Of a DNA stretch of 41,879 nucleotides, positions 33,539 through 41,202 are shown piece after piece. Where the stretch lies: positions 1 through 41,879 of the forward strand of contig JAGWRA010000026.1 of NCBI GenBank assembly GCA_028876655.1, read 5' to 3'. This DNA is from Acidobacteriota bacterium (GTDB lineage Bacteria > Acidobacteriota > Vicinamibacteria > Vicinamibacterales > CAVVIG01). Each line of letters starts with the position of its first letter. Position 1 is the stretch's first letter. The notes beneath the pieces are model-generated. The model saw nothing but the letters and a program-made list of their open reading frames with translations, was not told the origin of the DNA and did not search any database. Made by a program: the position numbers and the translations under genes.

Positions 33539-35782
33539 TCAGAAGGCCATCAGGTAGGTCAGCTTCGCGGCGAACTGGCGGCCGATCAGGTCGCCGGTGA
33601 TGGCGTCGCGCTGATCGTTGTAGACGAGGAAGAGGTCGCTCAGCGGTCGGTAGATGATGTCGAACCGGATGTTCGCGCTCCACTGCTCGGCGTCGGTGTT
33701 GTACTGCACGAGCGCGTTCAGGAACGCCCGGGTCGAGAAGTTGTAGTCGACGGTGGTCGTCACCAGATCCGTGGTGAACGATCCGGCCGGCAGCGAAATC
33801 ACGTCGTGCGTCCACTGCAGCCCGGTGTTGAAGCGGGCGCTGGCGCGCACGACGCCGCCCGCCGTGTAGCTGTGTTCCCGGCCGCCGTAGAAGGGGCCCG
33901 CCAGGTACTCGCCGTTCACCGAGATCGCCGCGCCCGGATTCGTCGTGATCTTCACGAACGGATCCCGCGTGTCGTACATCCCGGCCGGCACGCCGATCCC
34001 CCGCCGGCTGTTGATCAGGAACGGCCGCGTCAGCCGCTCGCGGCTCGTGTTGATGCCGACCTCGAGGTTCGTGCTGTTCTGGAAGGTGAACGGCAGGTGG
34101 TAGTCCACGTAGCGCGAGTAGAAGCCGAGGCCGGGCCGGGTGATGAACGTGTAGTGCGTGTGCGGGAAGATCTCCCGCAGCCAGCCGTAGGTCCGGACCG
34201 GATGGAAGTGCCAGCCCGTTCGCCCCTGCACCTTGTTCACGCCGACCAGTGGCAGGAAGCCGAGCGCATCGTCGAAGCGGCTGCCGATCGTGGTGAACGA
34301 GGTCGTGCTGTCGAAGGTGGCCGTCGGGTAGTAGTAGCCGACCTGCCCGAACCAGTCGTTCCCGGCGCCGGGGTCGGCGGCCTGCGAGGCGAACGACCGG
34401 ACGAGGTACGCGCTGACGTTCAGGTTCTGGTGGAACAGGAAGTTCGCGTCGGCGCCCGCCACGGTGTCGAAGCGCCCGCCGCCGGCGGTGTTCAGGAAGA
34501 TCATGCCGACGTCGGAGTTGGCCAGGACGTCGTGCTGGACCCGCACGGCGGTGAAGTTGGTGGCGGGTGACGCTCCCTGCTGCTCCTGCTCGATGTTCAG
34601 CGCGCCGATCGCCCAGGGGCCGACGTGCCCGGTGAGACGGCCGCCCGCGAGGATCGGCACCGGCGTCGCGTTGTTGTTGCCCGACAGGCCGATCCGCCGG
34701 CTGAAGAAGAGGACGCTGTCGGCCGGCGCCTCCGCGGCGCCACCCAGGCCCCACGCCGGGCCGAACTCGAACAGGCCGGCGTTGTCGAGGAAGAACTCCC
34801 GCTTCTCGGGATACAGCAGGCTGAACCGCGTCAGGTTGATCTGCTGCTGGTCGGCCTCGACCTGCGAAAAGTCGGTGTTCACCGTGAACTCGCCGGTGAG
34901 GCCGCTGGCCAGGCCCGCGCTCGCGTCGAAGCCGCCGTGGAAGACCCCCGCCACCCGCGACGGCGCCGTGTCGGTCCGGCTGGTCAGCACGTACGGCTTC
35001 ACGCGGATGTCGTTGCCCGGCTGCACGCGCCGCAGGCCCGTCAGGGTCCCTTCGAGCGACGCCCGCGTGATGTCGTAGATGCGCGGCACCGGCGACCAGT
35101 AGGTGTCCTCGTCGCGCCGCCGGATCCGCCGGAGGAAGTTGATCCCCCACCGCTGTGCCGCCGCGGGCGGAAAGCGCAGCGTCCGGAACGGGATCCGGAT
35201 CTCGGCGTACCAACCCCGAGCCGTCACCCGGGTCTTCACGCTCCAGATCCCGTCCCAGTTGCTGTTGACGTACCGCCCGTCGTCGGTCATCTGCGCGTCC
35301 CACTTCGCCCCGCCGGGGTTGATGGCGAACAGGTAGCCGTCGCGGTGGTTGTCGAACGTGTCGAGCAGGACCTCGAAGAGGTCCGTGCTGGACGGGTCGA
35401 AGTCCTTCTGGAGGTTGTTGGTGACGACGACCGAGCGGCCGCGGTCGTGGGCGAAGACGCCGATGTAGAGCGCCCGGCTGTCGTAGACGATCCGGACGTC
35501 GGTCTGCTCGGTCGCCGGGGCGCCTTCGTCGGGATTGTTCTGGGTGAAGGACGTTGCGACCGGCGCCTGCCGCCACGCAGGCTCGTCCAGCCGGCCATCG
35601 AGCACGATCGGGCTGCTCGCCCGGACGGCCACCAGGCGGCGCGTGTGGGGAGCCGGACTGGACGGAGGCTGCGCGGCCGAAGCGGCGGACGCGCCAGCCA
35701 GGCCGGCCACGATCAGACACAGCAGAAACAGGAATACCGGCGCACCGGGCGCCGAACGGCACGACCACCGACGGACTCTCAC
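33539..35782 (-). CDS. CBM9-like/DUF5916 outer-membrane beta-barrel protein
   Basis: The 747-residue protein (GTG start at 35782, GAGG upstream) has a signal peptide (about 1-37). The N-terminal domain (about 55-225) is of the carbohydrate-binding family 9 type, with IVLDGRLDEPAWRQAP, VRIVYDSRALYIGVFAHD and a DLFEVLLDTFDNHRDGYLF stretch (quoted in part). From about 235 the DUF5916 region follows, including LVSRTDT-like barrel strands and TDFSQVEADQQQINLTRFS with LLYPEKREFFLDN. Alternating beta strands run to the end, and the chain stops at LTYLMAF. A C-terminal Phe preceded by alternating hydrophobics is the outer-membrane insertion signal. It is probably a barrel with a sugar-binding plug or surface domain. 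It ends 86 bp before the methyltransferase gene on the same strand. Confidence 0.88.
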   Translation of the reverse strand: MRVRRWSCRSAPGAPVFLFLLCLIVAGLAGASAASAAQPPSSPAPHTRRLVAVRASSPIVLDGRLDEPAWRQAPVATSFTQNNPDEGAPATEQTDVRIVYDSRALYIGVFAHDRGRSVVVTNNLQKDFDPSSTDLFEVLLDTFDNHRDGYLFAINPGGAKWDAQMTDDGRYVNSNWDGIWSVKTRVTARGWYAEIRIPFRTLRFPPAAAQRWGINFLRRIRRRDEDTYWSPVPRIYDITRASLEGTLTGLRRVQPGNDIRVKPYVLTSRTDTAPSRVAGVFHGGFDASAGLASGLTGEFTVNTDFSQVEADQQQINLTRFSLLYPEKREFFLDNAGLFEFGPAWGLGGAAEAPADSVLFFSRRIGLSGNNNATPVPILAGGRLTGHVGPWAIGALNIEQEQQGASPATNFTAVRVQHDVLANSDVGMIFLNTAGGGRFDTVAGADANFLFHQNLNVSAYLVRSFASQAADPGAGNDWFGQVGYYYPTATFDSTTSFTTIGSRFDDALGFLPLVGVNKVQGRTGWHFHPVRTYGWLREIFPHTHYTFITRPGLGFYSRYVDYHLPFTFQNSTNLEVGINTSRERLTRPFLINSRRGIGVPAGMYDTRDPFVKITTNPGAAISVNGEYLAGPFYGGREHSYTAGGVVRASARFNTGLQWTHDVISLPAGSFTTDLVTTTVDYNFSTRAFLNALVQYNTDAEQWSANIRFDIIYRPLSDLFLVYNDQRDAITGDLIGRQFAAKLTYLMAF

Positions 35783-35961
35783 GCCAACATGACCTCGCGC
35801 ACGAACGATATCATGTGAAGCGCTGCGGCGCGACGCCCGGGGTGCCGAATCCGCGGCGGCACGCGCCCGGAGCCCGCCGGGCTGCCGACGCGGTGGCGTG
35901 GCCCCATACAGCTGAGGTAGAACTTACCGCGACACTTCATTGACAGGAGGAGACCACCGAC
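35783..35961. other. Divergent intergenic region
   Basis: This gap holds the start regions of the DUF5916 protein (minus) and the O-methyltransferase (plus). The plus side ends with ACAGGAGG, a strong ribosome-binding site about 11 nt before the ATG at 35962. An AT-rich patch at 35910-35945 likely holds that promoter. GATATC and nearby AT bases at 35807-35816 could belong to the minus promoter. No clear -35/-10 pairs were found. Confidence 0.45.
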
Positions 35962-36966
35962 ATGAACGGACCGATGCCCCCCTCACCCGAGCGCTTCTTC
36001 GAGAACGCCCACGGCATCTACCGCAGCTACGCGATGAAGGCGGCGCTCGAGATCGACCTCTTCACGGCGATCGCCGGCGGCGCGACCGACGTGGCGGCGA
36101 TCGCCGGCCGCTGCGGCGCCTCGGAGCGGGGGACCCGGATCCTCTGCGACTACCTGACGATTCTCGGCTTCCTCACCAAGGAGAACGGCCGGTACGCCTG
36201 CGCGCCCGACGCCGCGATGTTCCTCAACCGGCAGTCGCCGGCCTGGCTCGGCAGCGCCATCGAGTTCCTGCTGGCGCCGCACCATATCGAGGCCATCAGC
36301 CGGCTGCCCGAGACCGTCCGCACCGGACGCGCCGACACCACGACGCTCGAGCCGGATCATCCCATCTGGGTGACCTTCGCCCGGGCGATGGCCCCGATGG
36401 TCGCCATGCCGGCGCAGATGACCGCCGGCGTACTGGATGTGGCCGGGGCAGGGCCGATGAAGGTGCTCGACATCGCGGCGGGCCACGGGTTGTGGGGCAT
36501 TGCCGTCGCGCAGGCGAACCCGCAGGCGGAGATCGTCGGGGCCGACTGGGCGCCGGTGCTCGAGGTGGCGAAGGAGAATGCGGCGAAGATGGGGGTGGCG
36601 GCGCGCTATCGCACGATCGCCGGCAGCGCGTTCACCGCCGACCTCGGGAACGGCTACGACCTGGTGCTCGTCCCGAACTTCCTGCACCACTTCGACGAGG
36701 CGTCGTGCACGACGTTCCTGCGGAAGGTGCACGGCACGTTGAAGGACGGCGGGCGCGTCGCGATCAGCGAGTTCGTGCCGAACGACGATCGCGTCACGCC
36801 CCCGATGGCGGCCGGTTTCAGCATGACGATGCTGATCAACACCCCGGCCGGCGACGCCTATACCTTCCCGCAACTGCAGCAGATGCTGACCGCTGCCGGC
36901 TTCCGCGACGTCAACATGCAGCGGCTGCCGGTGCCGATCAGCACGGTGGTGACGGGACACCGCTGA
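35962..36966 (+). CDS. SAM-dependent O-methyltransferase with dimerisation domain
   Basis: The 334-residue protein has the two-part layout of plant/actinomycete-type O-methyltransferases. A winged-helix dimerisation domain (about 10-90: ALEIDLFTAIAGG, IAGRCGASERGTRILCDYL, LGFLTKENGRYA) is followed by a Rossmann domain. Motif I is KVLDIAAGHGLWGIA (about 167-181), IVGADWAPVL is motif II, LVLVPNFLHHFDE is near 232-244, and RVAISEFVPNDD ends strand 5. The His-His-Phe region matches the catalytic base position of this family. It methylates hydroxyls of small aromatic or polyketide-like molecules, or, by fold, other acceptors. It has a strong ribosome-binding site and stands alone, facing MaoC across a hairpin. 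Confidence 0.92.
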   Translation: MNGPMPPSPERFFENAHGIYRSYAMKAALEIDLFTAIAGGATDVAAIAGRCGASERGTRILCDYLTILGFLTKENGRYACAPDAAMFLNRQSPAWLGSAIEFLLAPHHIEAISRLPETVRTGRADTTTLEPDHPIWVTFARAMAPMVAMPAQMTAGVLDVAGAGPMKVLDIAAGHGLWGIAVAQANPQAEIVGADWAPVLEVAKENAAKMGVAARYRTIAGSAFTADLGNGYDLVLVPNFLHHFDEASCTTFLRKVHGTLKDGGRVAISEFVPNDDRVTPPMAAGFSMTMLINTPAGDAYTFPQLQQMLTAAGFRDVNMQRLPVPISTVVTGHR

Positions 36967-36982
36967 GGACGGTGGCGGGGTC

Positions 36983-37010
36983 GCAACGGGCAACGAGCAA
37001 TGGGCAATGG
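36983..37010 (+). repeat. GCAAYGR heptad array, plus sense
   Basis: Four perfect 7-nt units: GCAACGG, GCAACGA, GCAATGG, GCAATGG. It starts 16 bp after the O-methyltransferase stop and directly precedes the hairpin at 37013. The same unit, in inverted sense, is found at 37580-37607 on the far side of MaoC and in both senses at 19386-19486. Confidence 0.85.
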
Positions 37011-37012
37011 GT

Positions 37013-37040
37013 CGCGGGTGACGCGGTCGCGTCACCCGCG
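37013..37040. terminator. 13-bp hairpin between convergent O-methyltransferase and MaoC genes
   Basis: CGCGGGTGACGCG (37013-37025) and its exact inverted copy (37028-37040) are separated by GT; in practice an 11-bp stem with a 6-nt loop. It lies 46 bp after the plus-strand stop and 17 bp after the minus-strand stop, so it can end both transcripts. Confidence 0.7.
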
Positions 37041-37057
37041 GTGGCCTTGGCGGCTCC

Positions 37058-37486
37058 TTACCGGCCGAGCGGCATCGTGTAGCAGACGGCGGTACCTTCC
37101 AGGGCGACGGTCCCGTCGTCGCGCACGACCCGGGTCGTCAGCTCCGTGATCGGCTTGTCGGCGCGCACCTTCGTCACCTCGACTTCGCCCGTGATCGTGT
37201 CGCCCGGCCGCACCGGCGCCTTGAAGCTCCAGTTCACCTGGAGGAACACGGTGCCGGGGCCGGGCAGATCTTCGGCGACGACGGCGTTCAGAATTGCGCT
37301 CGTGATGCCGCCCTGGACGACGATGCCGCCGAAGCGGGTGGCGCGGGCGAGCGCTTCGTCGTAGTGGAGCGGATTGCGATCGCCGCTGATCGCGGTGAAC
37401 CGCTCGATGTCCCCCGCTTCGACCAGGCGCGACCGGCTCGCGCGCTGTCCGACCGCCGGCATCCCCTTCGGCCACACGTCAGTCAC
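37058..37486 (-). CDS. MaoC-like hot-dog-fold dehydratase
   Basis: With GTG 37486 as start, the protein has 142 residues. It has the hydratase-2 signature SGDRNPLHYDEALAR, with catalytic Asp36 and His41. FGGIVVQGGITSAIL, LQVNWSFKAPVRPGDTITGEVEV and the closing strands are typical of single-domain MaoC/PhaJ-type (R)-specific enoyl-CoA hydratases. It would hydrate trans-2-enoyl-CoA to (R)-3-hydroxyacyl-CoA in the cytoplasm; the chain length is unknown. Another GTG (37477) and an ATG-led start near residue 9 are possible. A heptad array touches the chosen start codon, and GGAGAC within it could serve as a weak ribosome-binding site. Gene order suggests read-through from DUF1697. Confidence 0.88.
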   Translation of the reverse strand: MTDVWPKGMPAVGQRASRSRLVEAGDIERFTAISGDRNPLHYDEALARATRFGGIVVQGGITSAILNAVVAEDLPGPGTVFLQVNWSFKAPVRPGDTITGEVEVTKVRADKPITELTTRVVRDDGTVALEGTAVCYTMPLGR

Positions 37487-37549
37487 GGTCTGCAGTCTCC
37501 AGTCTTCGGTCTTCAGTCTTCGGTCTACGGTGCACAGGCTGCGGGCTAC
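37487..37549. repeat. RGTCTNC heptad array abutting the MaoC start codon
   Basis: Units of seven from 37487: GGTCTGC, AGTCTCC, AGTCTTC, GGTCTTC, AGTCTTC, GGTCTAC, then drifting GGTGCAC, AGGCTGC, GGGCTAC. The first base of the array is next to the GTG of MaoC (minus strand). In MaoC mRNA the units read GAAGACY/GGAGACT. Confidence 0.85.
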
Positions 37550-37579
37550 GGGGGCAGGCGGTGCGGCTTCGAGCAACAC

Positions 37580-37607
37580 CCGTTGCCCGTTGCTCATTGC
37601 CCATTGC
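37580..37607 (-). repeat. GCAAYGR heptad array, minus sense
   Basis: Units on the plus strand are CCGTTGC, CCGTTGC, TCATTGC, CCATTGC; on the minus strand GCAATGG, GCAATGA, GCAACGG, GCAACGG. It is the inverted partner of 36983-37010, and the MaoC gene lies between them. Confidence 0.85.
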
Positions 37608-37615
37608 GACATCGT

Positions 37616-37643
37616 CCCGAGCCCCGAGCCCCGAGCCCCGAGT
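37616..37643. repeat. CCCGAGC heptad array abutting the DUF1697 stop codon
   Basis: Units CCCGAGC, CCCGAGC, CCCGAGC, CCCGAGT, in strict 7-nt steps. The last base is shared with the minus-strand stop codon at 37643-37645. It is related in sequence to the array at 493-513 (GCCCGGA, GCCCGTA, GCCCGAG), which also touches a stop codon. Confidence 0.85.
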
Positions 37644-38182
37644 CAGTCCCGTCCGTACTTGTCCGCCATCTTCTTCAGCGTCTTCGCGCCACGGATCGTC
37701 GCGCGGCAGCCGAGCGCCCGCTCCAGGACCGCGTTCGAGAAGGTCGACTCGCTCTGCCGCTTGCGGCACAGCCAGTAGATCTCCCGTCCCTGCACGCGGA
37801 AGTCATCGATGTCGGTCCGCAGCGTCATCAGCTTCCGCTGGCCCGTCGGGTCGAGCGGATCGCGGAGGAATCCGACGTTGAACGCCACCGCTTCCTCGAA
37901 CGGACGGACCGGGAAGGGCTGTCGTTCTGCCGCGACCACGAGTTCGCCCGGGGTCCTGATGAAGGTCGCCACCTCGTAGCCAAGCGCATCCTCGAGCGTC
38001 GCTTCGATCGTTCGCTCGAGCGCCGCAGCCTTTCCTGGGCTGTCGAAAACCACGTTGCCGCTCGCGATGAAGGTCTCGACGTTCGTGTGTCCCATCGACG
38101 AGAACAGCTCGCGCAGCCTGTCCATCTTCACCGTGTGGCCCCCGACGTTGATGGCGCGCAGGAAAGCGATGTATCGCGGCAT
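37643..38182 (-). CDS. DUF1697 family protein
   Basis: The 179-residue protein opens PRYIAFLRAINVGGHTVKMDRLRELF, with FIASGNVVFDS near 39-49, which is the standard DUF1697 start. The middle has VAFNVGFL, and the closing RKRQSESTFSNAVLERALG and MADKYGRD fit the full family length. Function is unknown; the fold is of a small alpha/beta protein. Its ATG is one base after the stop of the MBL gene (TGAC-ATG), so it is translated by coupling. It ends exactly at the CCCGAGC heptad array. Confidence 0.9.
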   Translation of the reverse strand: MPRYIAFLRAINVGGHTVKMDRLRELFSSMGHTNVETFIASGNVVFDSPGKAAALERTIEATLEDALGYEVATFIRTPGELVVAAERQPFPVRPFEEAVAFNVGFLRDPLDPTGQRKLMTLRTDIDDFRVQGREIYWLCRKRQSESTFSNAVLERALGCRATIRGAKTLKKMADKYGRD

Positions 38183-38183
38183 G

Positions 38184-39059
38184 TCAGAAGACGTCCAGGT
38201 CGCAGCCCGACACGACGTCGCCGTCGTAGCCGGCCTCGCGGATTTCCTCCACCAGCTCCGCGTCGGTCGCGCCCCAGTAGAGCTGGTGATAACAGACCAG
38301 CAGCGCCGGGCGGGCCTGCGCCGCCAGCGCGGCCAGTTCGGCCGTCGAGGTGTGGTGCGCCCGATGGTACGCCTGCCAGTCGGCCGGCCGGGCGAGCAGC
38401 CGCGCCGCCGAGTACACCTCGTGCAGCAGGATGTCGCAGCCCCGCGCCGCCTCCACGATCGCCTCGATCGGTGTCGTGTCGCCCGAGACGACGATCGTGC
38501 GATCGGCCGTCTCGAACCGGAAGCCGTACGCCTCCCGCCACGATCCGTGGTGCACGGGGATGGCGTCGATCCGCACGTGCGCGTCCTCGTAGACGCGTCC
38601 CGGCTCGATCGGATGGACGACCGCCCGGTAGGTGTCGGTCGACAGCGGCTCCTGGCCGTGCAGCCGGATGTCGATGTCCTCGCGCCAGCCCTCTTCGATG
38701 TGCCGCGTCATCGCGGCGAGTCCGGCCGGTCCGTACGCCTCGAGCGGCACCGGCCGGTCGAGCACCCAGGGGCTCAACAGCAGATCGGGCAGGCCGAGCG
38801 TGTGATCGGAGTGCAGGTGCGTCACGAAGACCCGCTGCAGCCGTTCGGGACGGAGCTCGGGCACCCCGCGTTCGGCGGCCGCGGCCGCCTGGCGCACGAT
38901 GCCGACGCCGGCGTCCACCAAGTACGACTGGCCGCCGGTGATGACGGCCACGGCCGGCCCCCAGTGCCGGGGATCGGCGTTCGGCGTGCCCGTCCCGAGC
39001 AGCACGAGCCTCGTCGACGCCGGTTCGGAGGGCGCCCGCTCCCTGTCATCCTGCGTCAT
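38184..39059 (-). CDS. MBL-fold metallo-hydrolase (RNase Z/arylsulfatase-like)
   Basis: The 291-residue protein has LLGTGTPNADP at the start, then the metal motif THLHSDH (His81, His83, Asp85, His86). AIPVHHGSW, VVSGDTTP (the late Asp), HEVYS and a final HHTS...CYHQ supply the other expected ligands. This is the RNase Z/arylsulfatase-type branch of the metallo-beta-lactamase fold. A tRNA-processing role is not likely without the exosite arm; a small phosphodiester or ester hydrolase is more probable. The chosen ATG lies 13 bp after the SIMPL stop. An upstream in-frame ATG at 39149 would overlap SIMPL by 77 bp and is not used. Confidence 0.88.
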   Translation of the reverse strand: MTQDDRERAPSEPASTRLVLLGTGTPNADPRHWGPAVAVITGGQSYLVDAGVGIVRQAAAAAERGVPELRPERLQRVFVTHLHSDHTLGLPDLLLSPWVLDRPVPLEAYGPAGLAAMTRHIEEGWREDIDIRLHGQEPLSTDTYRAVVHPIEPGRVYEDAHVRIDAIPVHHGSWREAYGFRFETADRTIVVSGDTTPIEAIVEAARGCDILLHEVYSAARLLARPADWQAYHRAHHTSTAELAALAAQARPALLVCYHQLYWGATDAELVEEIREAGYDGDVVSGCDLDVF

Positions 39060-39072
39060 CGTCCGGCCAGGC

Positions 39073-39798
39073 CTACTCGCGCAGGAAGTACTGGACCGTG
39101 GAGACGACGCGGACGGTCTTCTGGATCTGGCTCGCCTCCGTAATGCCACGCGCCTGATCGCGCGGCAGGATCTCGAAGACCCCCTGGTTCGCGTCCTTGA
39201 TGCCGCCGATCCGGCTGTGGGAGTCGCGCGCGAACTGCTCGGCTCCCTCCCGCGCGCGCGCGGTCGCCTCGGCGATCATCTCCGGCTTCAGCTTGCTCAG
39301 GCCCGAGAAGATGAACGTCGGCCCGCCCGATCCGTACTCGCCGCCCGACGACAGCACCACGCCGGCGTTGACGAGCTCGGCCACGTGCTGACTGGCGTCG
39401 AGCACCCGCTCGGGCTGCTCCGAGCGGACGACCACCGTCTGGTGGATCACGTAGCGCGACTCGGCGCGCTGGGTGGAGAACTGGTTGGTGGCGGCGTCGG
39501 TCACCGAGAAGTCCTGCAGGCTGGCCTGCGACGGATCGATCTTGTAGCGGGTGAGGAACTGCCGGATCTGCTGGATGCTCTGCTGGATCTGCGCGTTGGC
39601 CGCGCTGAGGTCGTTGCTGGCCGCCGAGATCCGGAGCGGCCAGATCGCCAGGTCGGCCGTCACGTTGCGCTCGGAAATCCCCTTGACCGTGACGACGTGC
39701 TCCGCGGCGCGGCCGCGCGCGAAGCCCTGGCCCACCAGAAACCCGCCGGTGGCGATGCCGGCGGCGAGCAGGAACGAGGACACCAGCGAGCGATCCAT
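39073..39798 (-). CDS. SIMPL (DUF541) domain protein, membrane-anchored
   Basis: The 241-residue protein has a signal anchor (about 5-26). The SIMPL/DUF541 domain follows: VVTVKGISERNVTADLA, a helix with ANAQIQQSIQQIRQFL, and the second half with SEQPERVLDASQHVAEL, SGLSKLKPEMIAEATARAREGAEQFA (quoted in part) and ending VRVVSTVQYFLRE. Exported SIMPL proteins assemble into rings and are linked to stress tolerance in some bacteria; the role here is unknown. GGAGG precedes the ATG at good spacing. It stands between the Ig-tailed methyltransferase (90 bp upstream) and the MBL gene. Confidence 0.9.
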   Translation of the reverse strand: MDRSLVSSFLLAAGIATGGFLVGQGFARGRAAEHVVTVKGISERNVTADLAIWPLRISAASNDLSAANAQIQQSIQQIRQFLTRYKIDPSQASLQDFSVTDAATNQFSTQRAESRYVIHQTVVVRSEQPERVLDASQHVAELVNAGVVLSSGGEYGSGGPTFIFSGLSKLKPEMIAEATARAREGAEQFARDSHSRIGGIKDANQGVFEILPRDQARGITEASQIQKTVRVVSTVQYFLRE

Positions 39799-39888
39799 GC
39801 GTCGATCCTCCCGGGCACGACAGCGAGGCCTCCGGGCACCGTGCCCGGTTCCGAGCGTACACCCCTTCGTCTCCGGTCGCGAGCCCGC

Positions 39889-41202
39889 CTAGCGGAGCCT
39901 CACCGGTACCCGCAGGCCCGGCACGCCGGCGCCGCTGAACCAGGTGACCCCTTCGTGCACGAGATCGACGACCAGCGTGTGCCGTCCCGGGCCCGGCGGG
40001 CACTGGACGCGGAGTGCGATCGTGGCGCGCTCGCCCGGCGCGATCGGCCGCGGCAGCGGCGTGCGCCATCCGTCCTCGACGACCGTGCGGCCCGCCGCGT
40101 CGAGCCAGTGGTAGCTCGCGAGGACGGGCGAGGCCTCGGCCTGACTGTCCCATGTCCGCCAGCTGCGGTTCGCGACGTCCACCGACGCGTCGATCGTCGA
40201 GCCGGCGGCGGCATCGTGGGGCCCTTCGTATCCGACGTACTCGCAATCGTAGGGACCGGGCAGCGGCGGCTCGATGGCCCGGGCGGGCAGATCGGGGACG
40301 CGGCGTGGCGGCACGGCGCGTCCCCGCTCGGCATAGATGGCCCAGTGCTTCGCCGCCAGATCGAGATCGGCGCGCACCAGCGCGTCCTCGAGATCCACGA
40401 CGAGATGGTAGAGGCTCCGGCCGATGTCGTCGCGCAGCGGGCTGCTGGCATTCGCCGACTGGCCGTAGCGTTCCAGGCCGGCCACCGTTCCGCGGACCTC
40501 CACCCTGTAGCCGTCGAACCACCGGGCGAAGTCGTCGAGCAGGTAGCGGTGCTCGGTCGGCTCGCCGGCCGGCGGCGCCGGCGCGGCCGGACCGTGCACG
40601 GAGGCGGCCAGGCCGAACTGGTATTCCAGCCGATCGCGGATGACGAACAGCGACTCGGCGAGCCAGTCGAGATCGACGGTCTTCTGCCACTGGCCGAGCC
40701 AGTTGCCCGCGGGCTCGATCAGGAAGAACCGCGCGCACGTGCGGCCGGCCCGCCGGACGAACGCCGCCGGATCGAGCAGGTGATGGAAGGCATCGAACAT
40801 CGTCACCAGGCCCGTGCCAGCGGGGGGCTCGTAGCCTTCGAGGTCGCCGCTGTCGAAGCGGACGTTCGTGAGGCCGAGCCTCCCGGCCAGCTGCCGCGCG
40901 CGCGTCAGGGCCTCGTGGCTGTGATCGATGCCGAGGAACTGCGCGGCCGGGTGCCGTCGCGCCAGCTCGCAGGTGACTTCGCCGGGACCGCATCCGAGAT
41001 CGATCACGAGATCGTCGGGCCGGACGTGGCGCCCCGCCAGATCGGCGAATCGCTGGATGGTCAGCCAGCCGGGGTAGCTGGGGCTGAAGGGATCGTGCGT
41101 CTGCCCCGCGAACATGGCGTCGTGAAACGCCTGGTCGCGCGCCGTCGACCACTGCCGCCGGCGCCAGTTCAACTGCCGCGCGATCCGGGTGAACAGCGTC
41201 AT
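39889..41202 (-). CDS. SAM methyltransferase with C-terminal Ig-like domain
   Basis: The 437-residue protein has a class I methyltransferase core (about 40-210), with LVIDLGCGPGEVTCELA (65-81), QFLGIDHSHEAL and VTMFDAFHHLLDP. A middle helical region (about 210-310) follows. The C-terminal 105 residues are beta-rich and Ig-like: VDVANRSWRTWDS, ASYHWLDAAGRTV, RTPLPRPIAPGERATI, and a closing LVVDLVHEGVTWFSG. This tail resembles an Ig-like domain found beside glycosyltransferases and methyltransferases acting on glycans, so a polysaccharide or lipid-linked sugar is a fair guess for the acceptor. The start overlaps the amidase stop (ATGA), which implies coupled translation. Confidence 0.82.
   Translation of the reverse strand: MTLFTRIARQLNWRRRQWSTARDQAFHDAMFAGQTHDPFSPSYPGWLTIQRFADLAGRHVRPDDLVIDLGCGPGEVTCELARRHPAAQFLGIDHSHEALTRARQLAGRLGLTNVRFDSGDLEGYEPPAGTGLVTMFDAFHHLLDPAAFVRRAGRTCARFFLIEPAGNWLGQWQKTVDLDWLAESLFVIRDRLEYQFGLAASVHGPAAPAPPAGEPTEHRYLLDDFARWFDGYRVEVRGTVAGLERYGQSANASSPLRDDIGRSLYHLVVDLEDALVRADLDLAAKHWAIYAERGRAVPPRRVPDLPARAIEPPLPGPYDCEYVGYEGPHDAAAGSTIDASVDVANRSWRTWDSQAEASPVLASYHWLDAAGRTVVEDGWRTPLPRPIAPGERATIALRVQCPPGPGRHTLVVDLVHEGVTWFSGAGVPGLRVPVRLR

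Noticed and set aside
37487-37643. CRISPR-like array reading of the short repeats
   Set aside because: Units are 7 nt with no spacers and no cas genes in view, so these are tandem heptads, not CRISPR.
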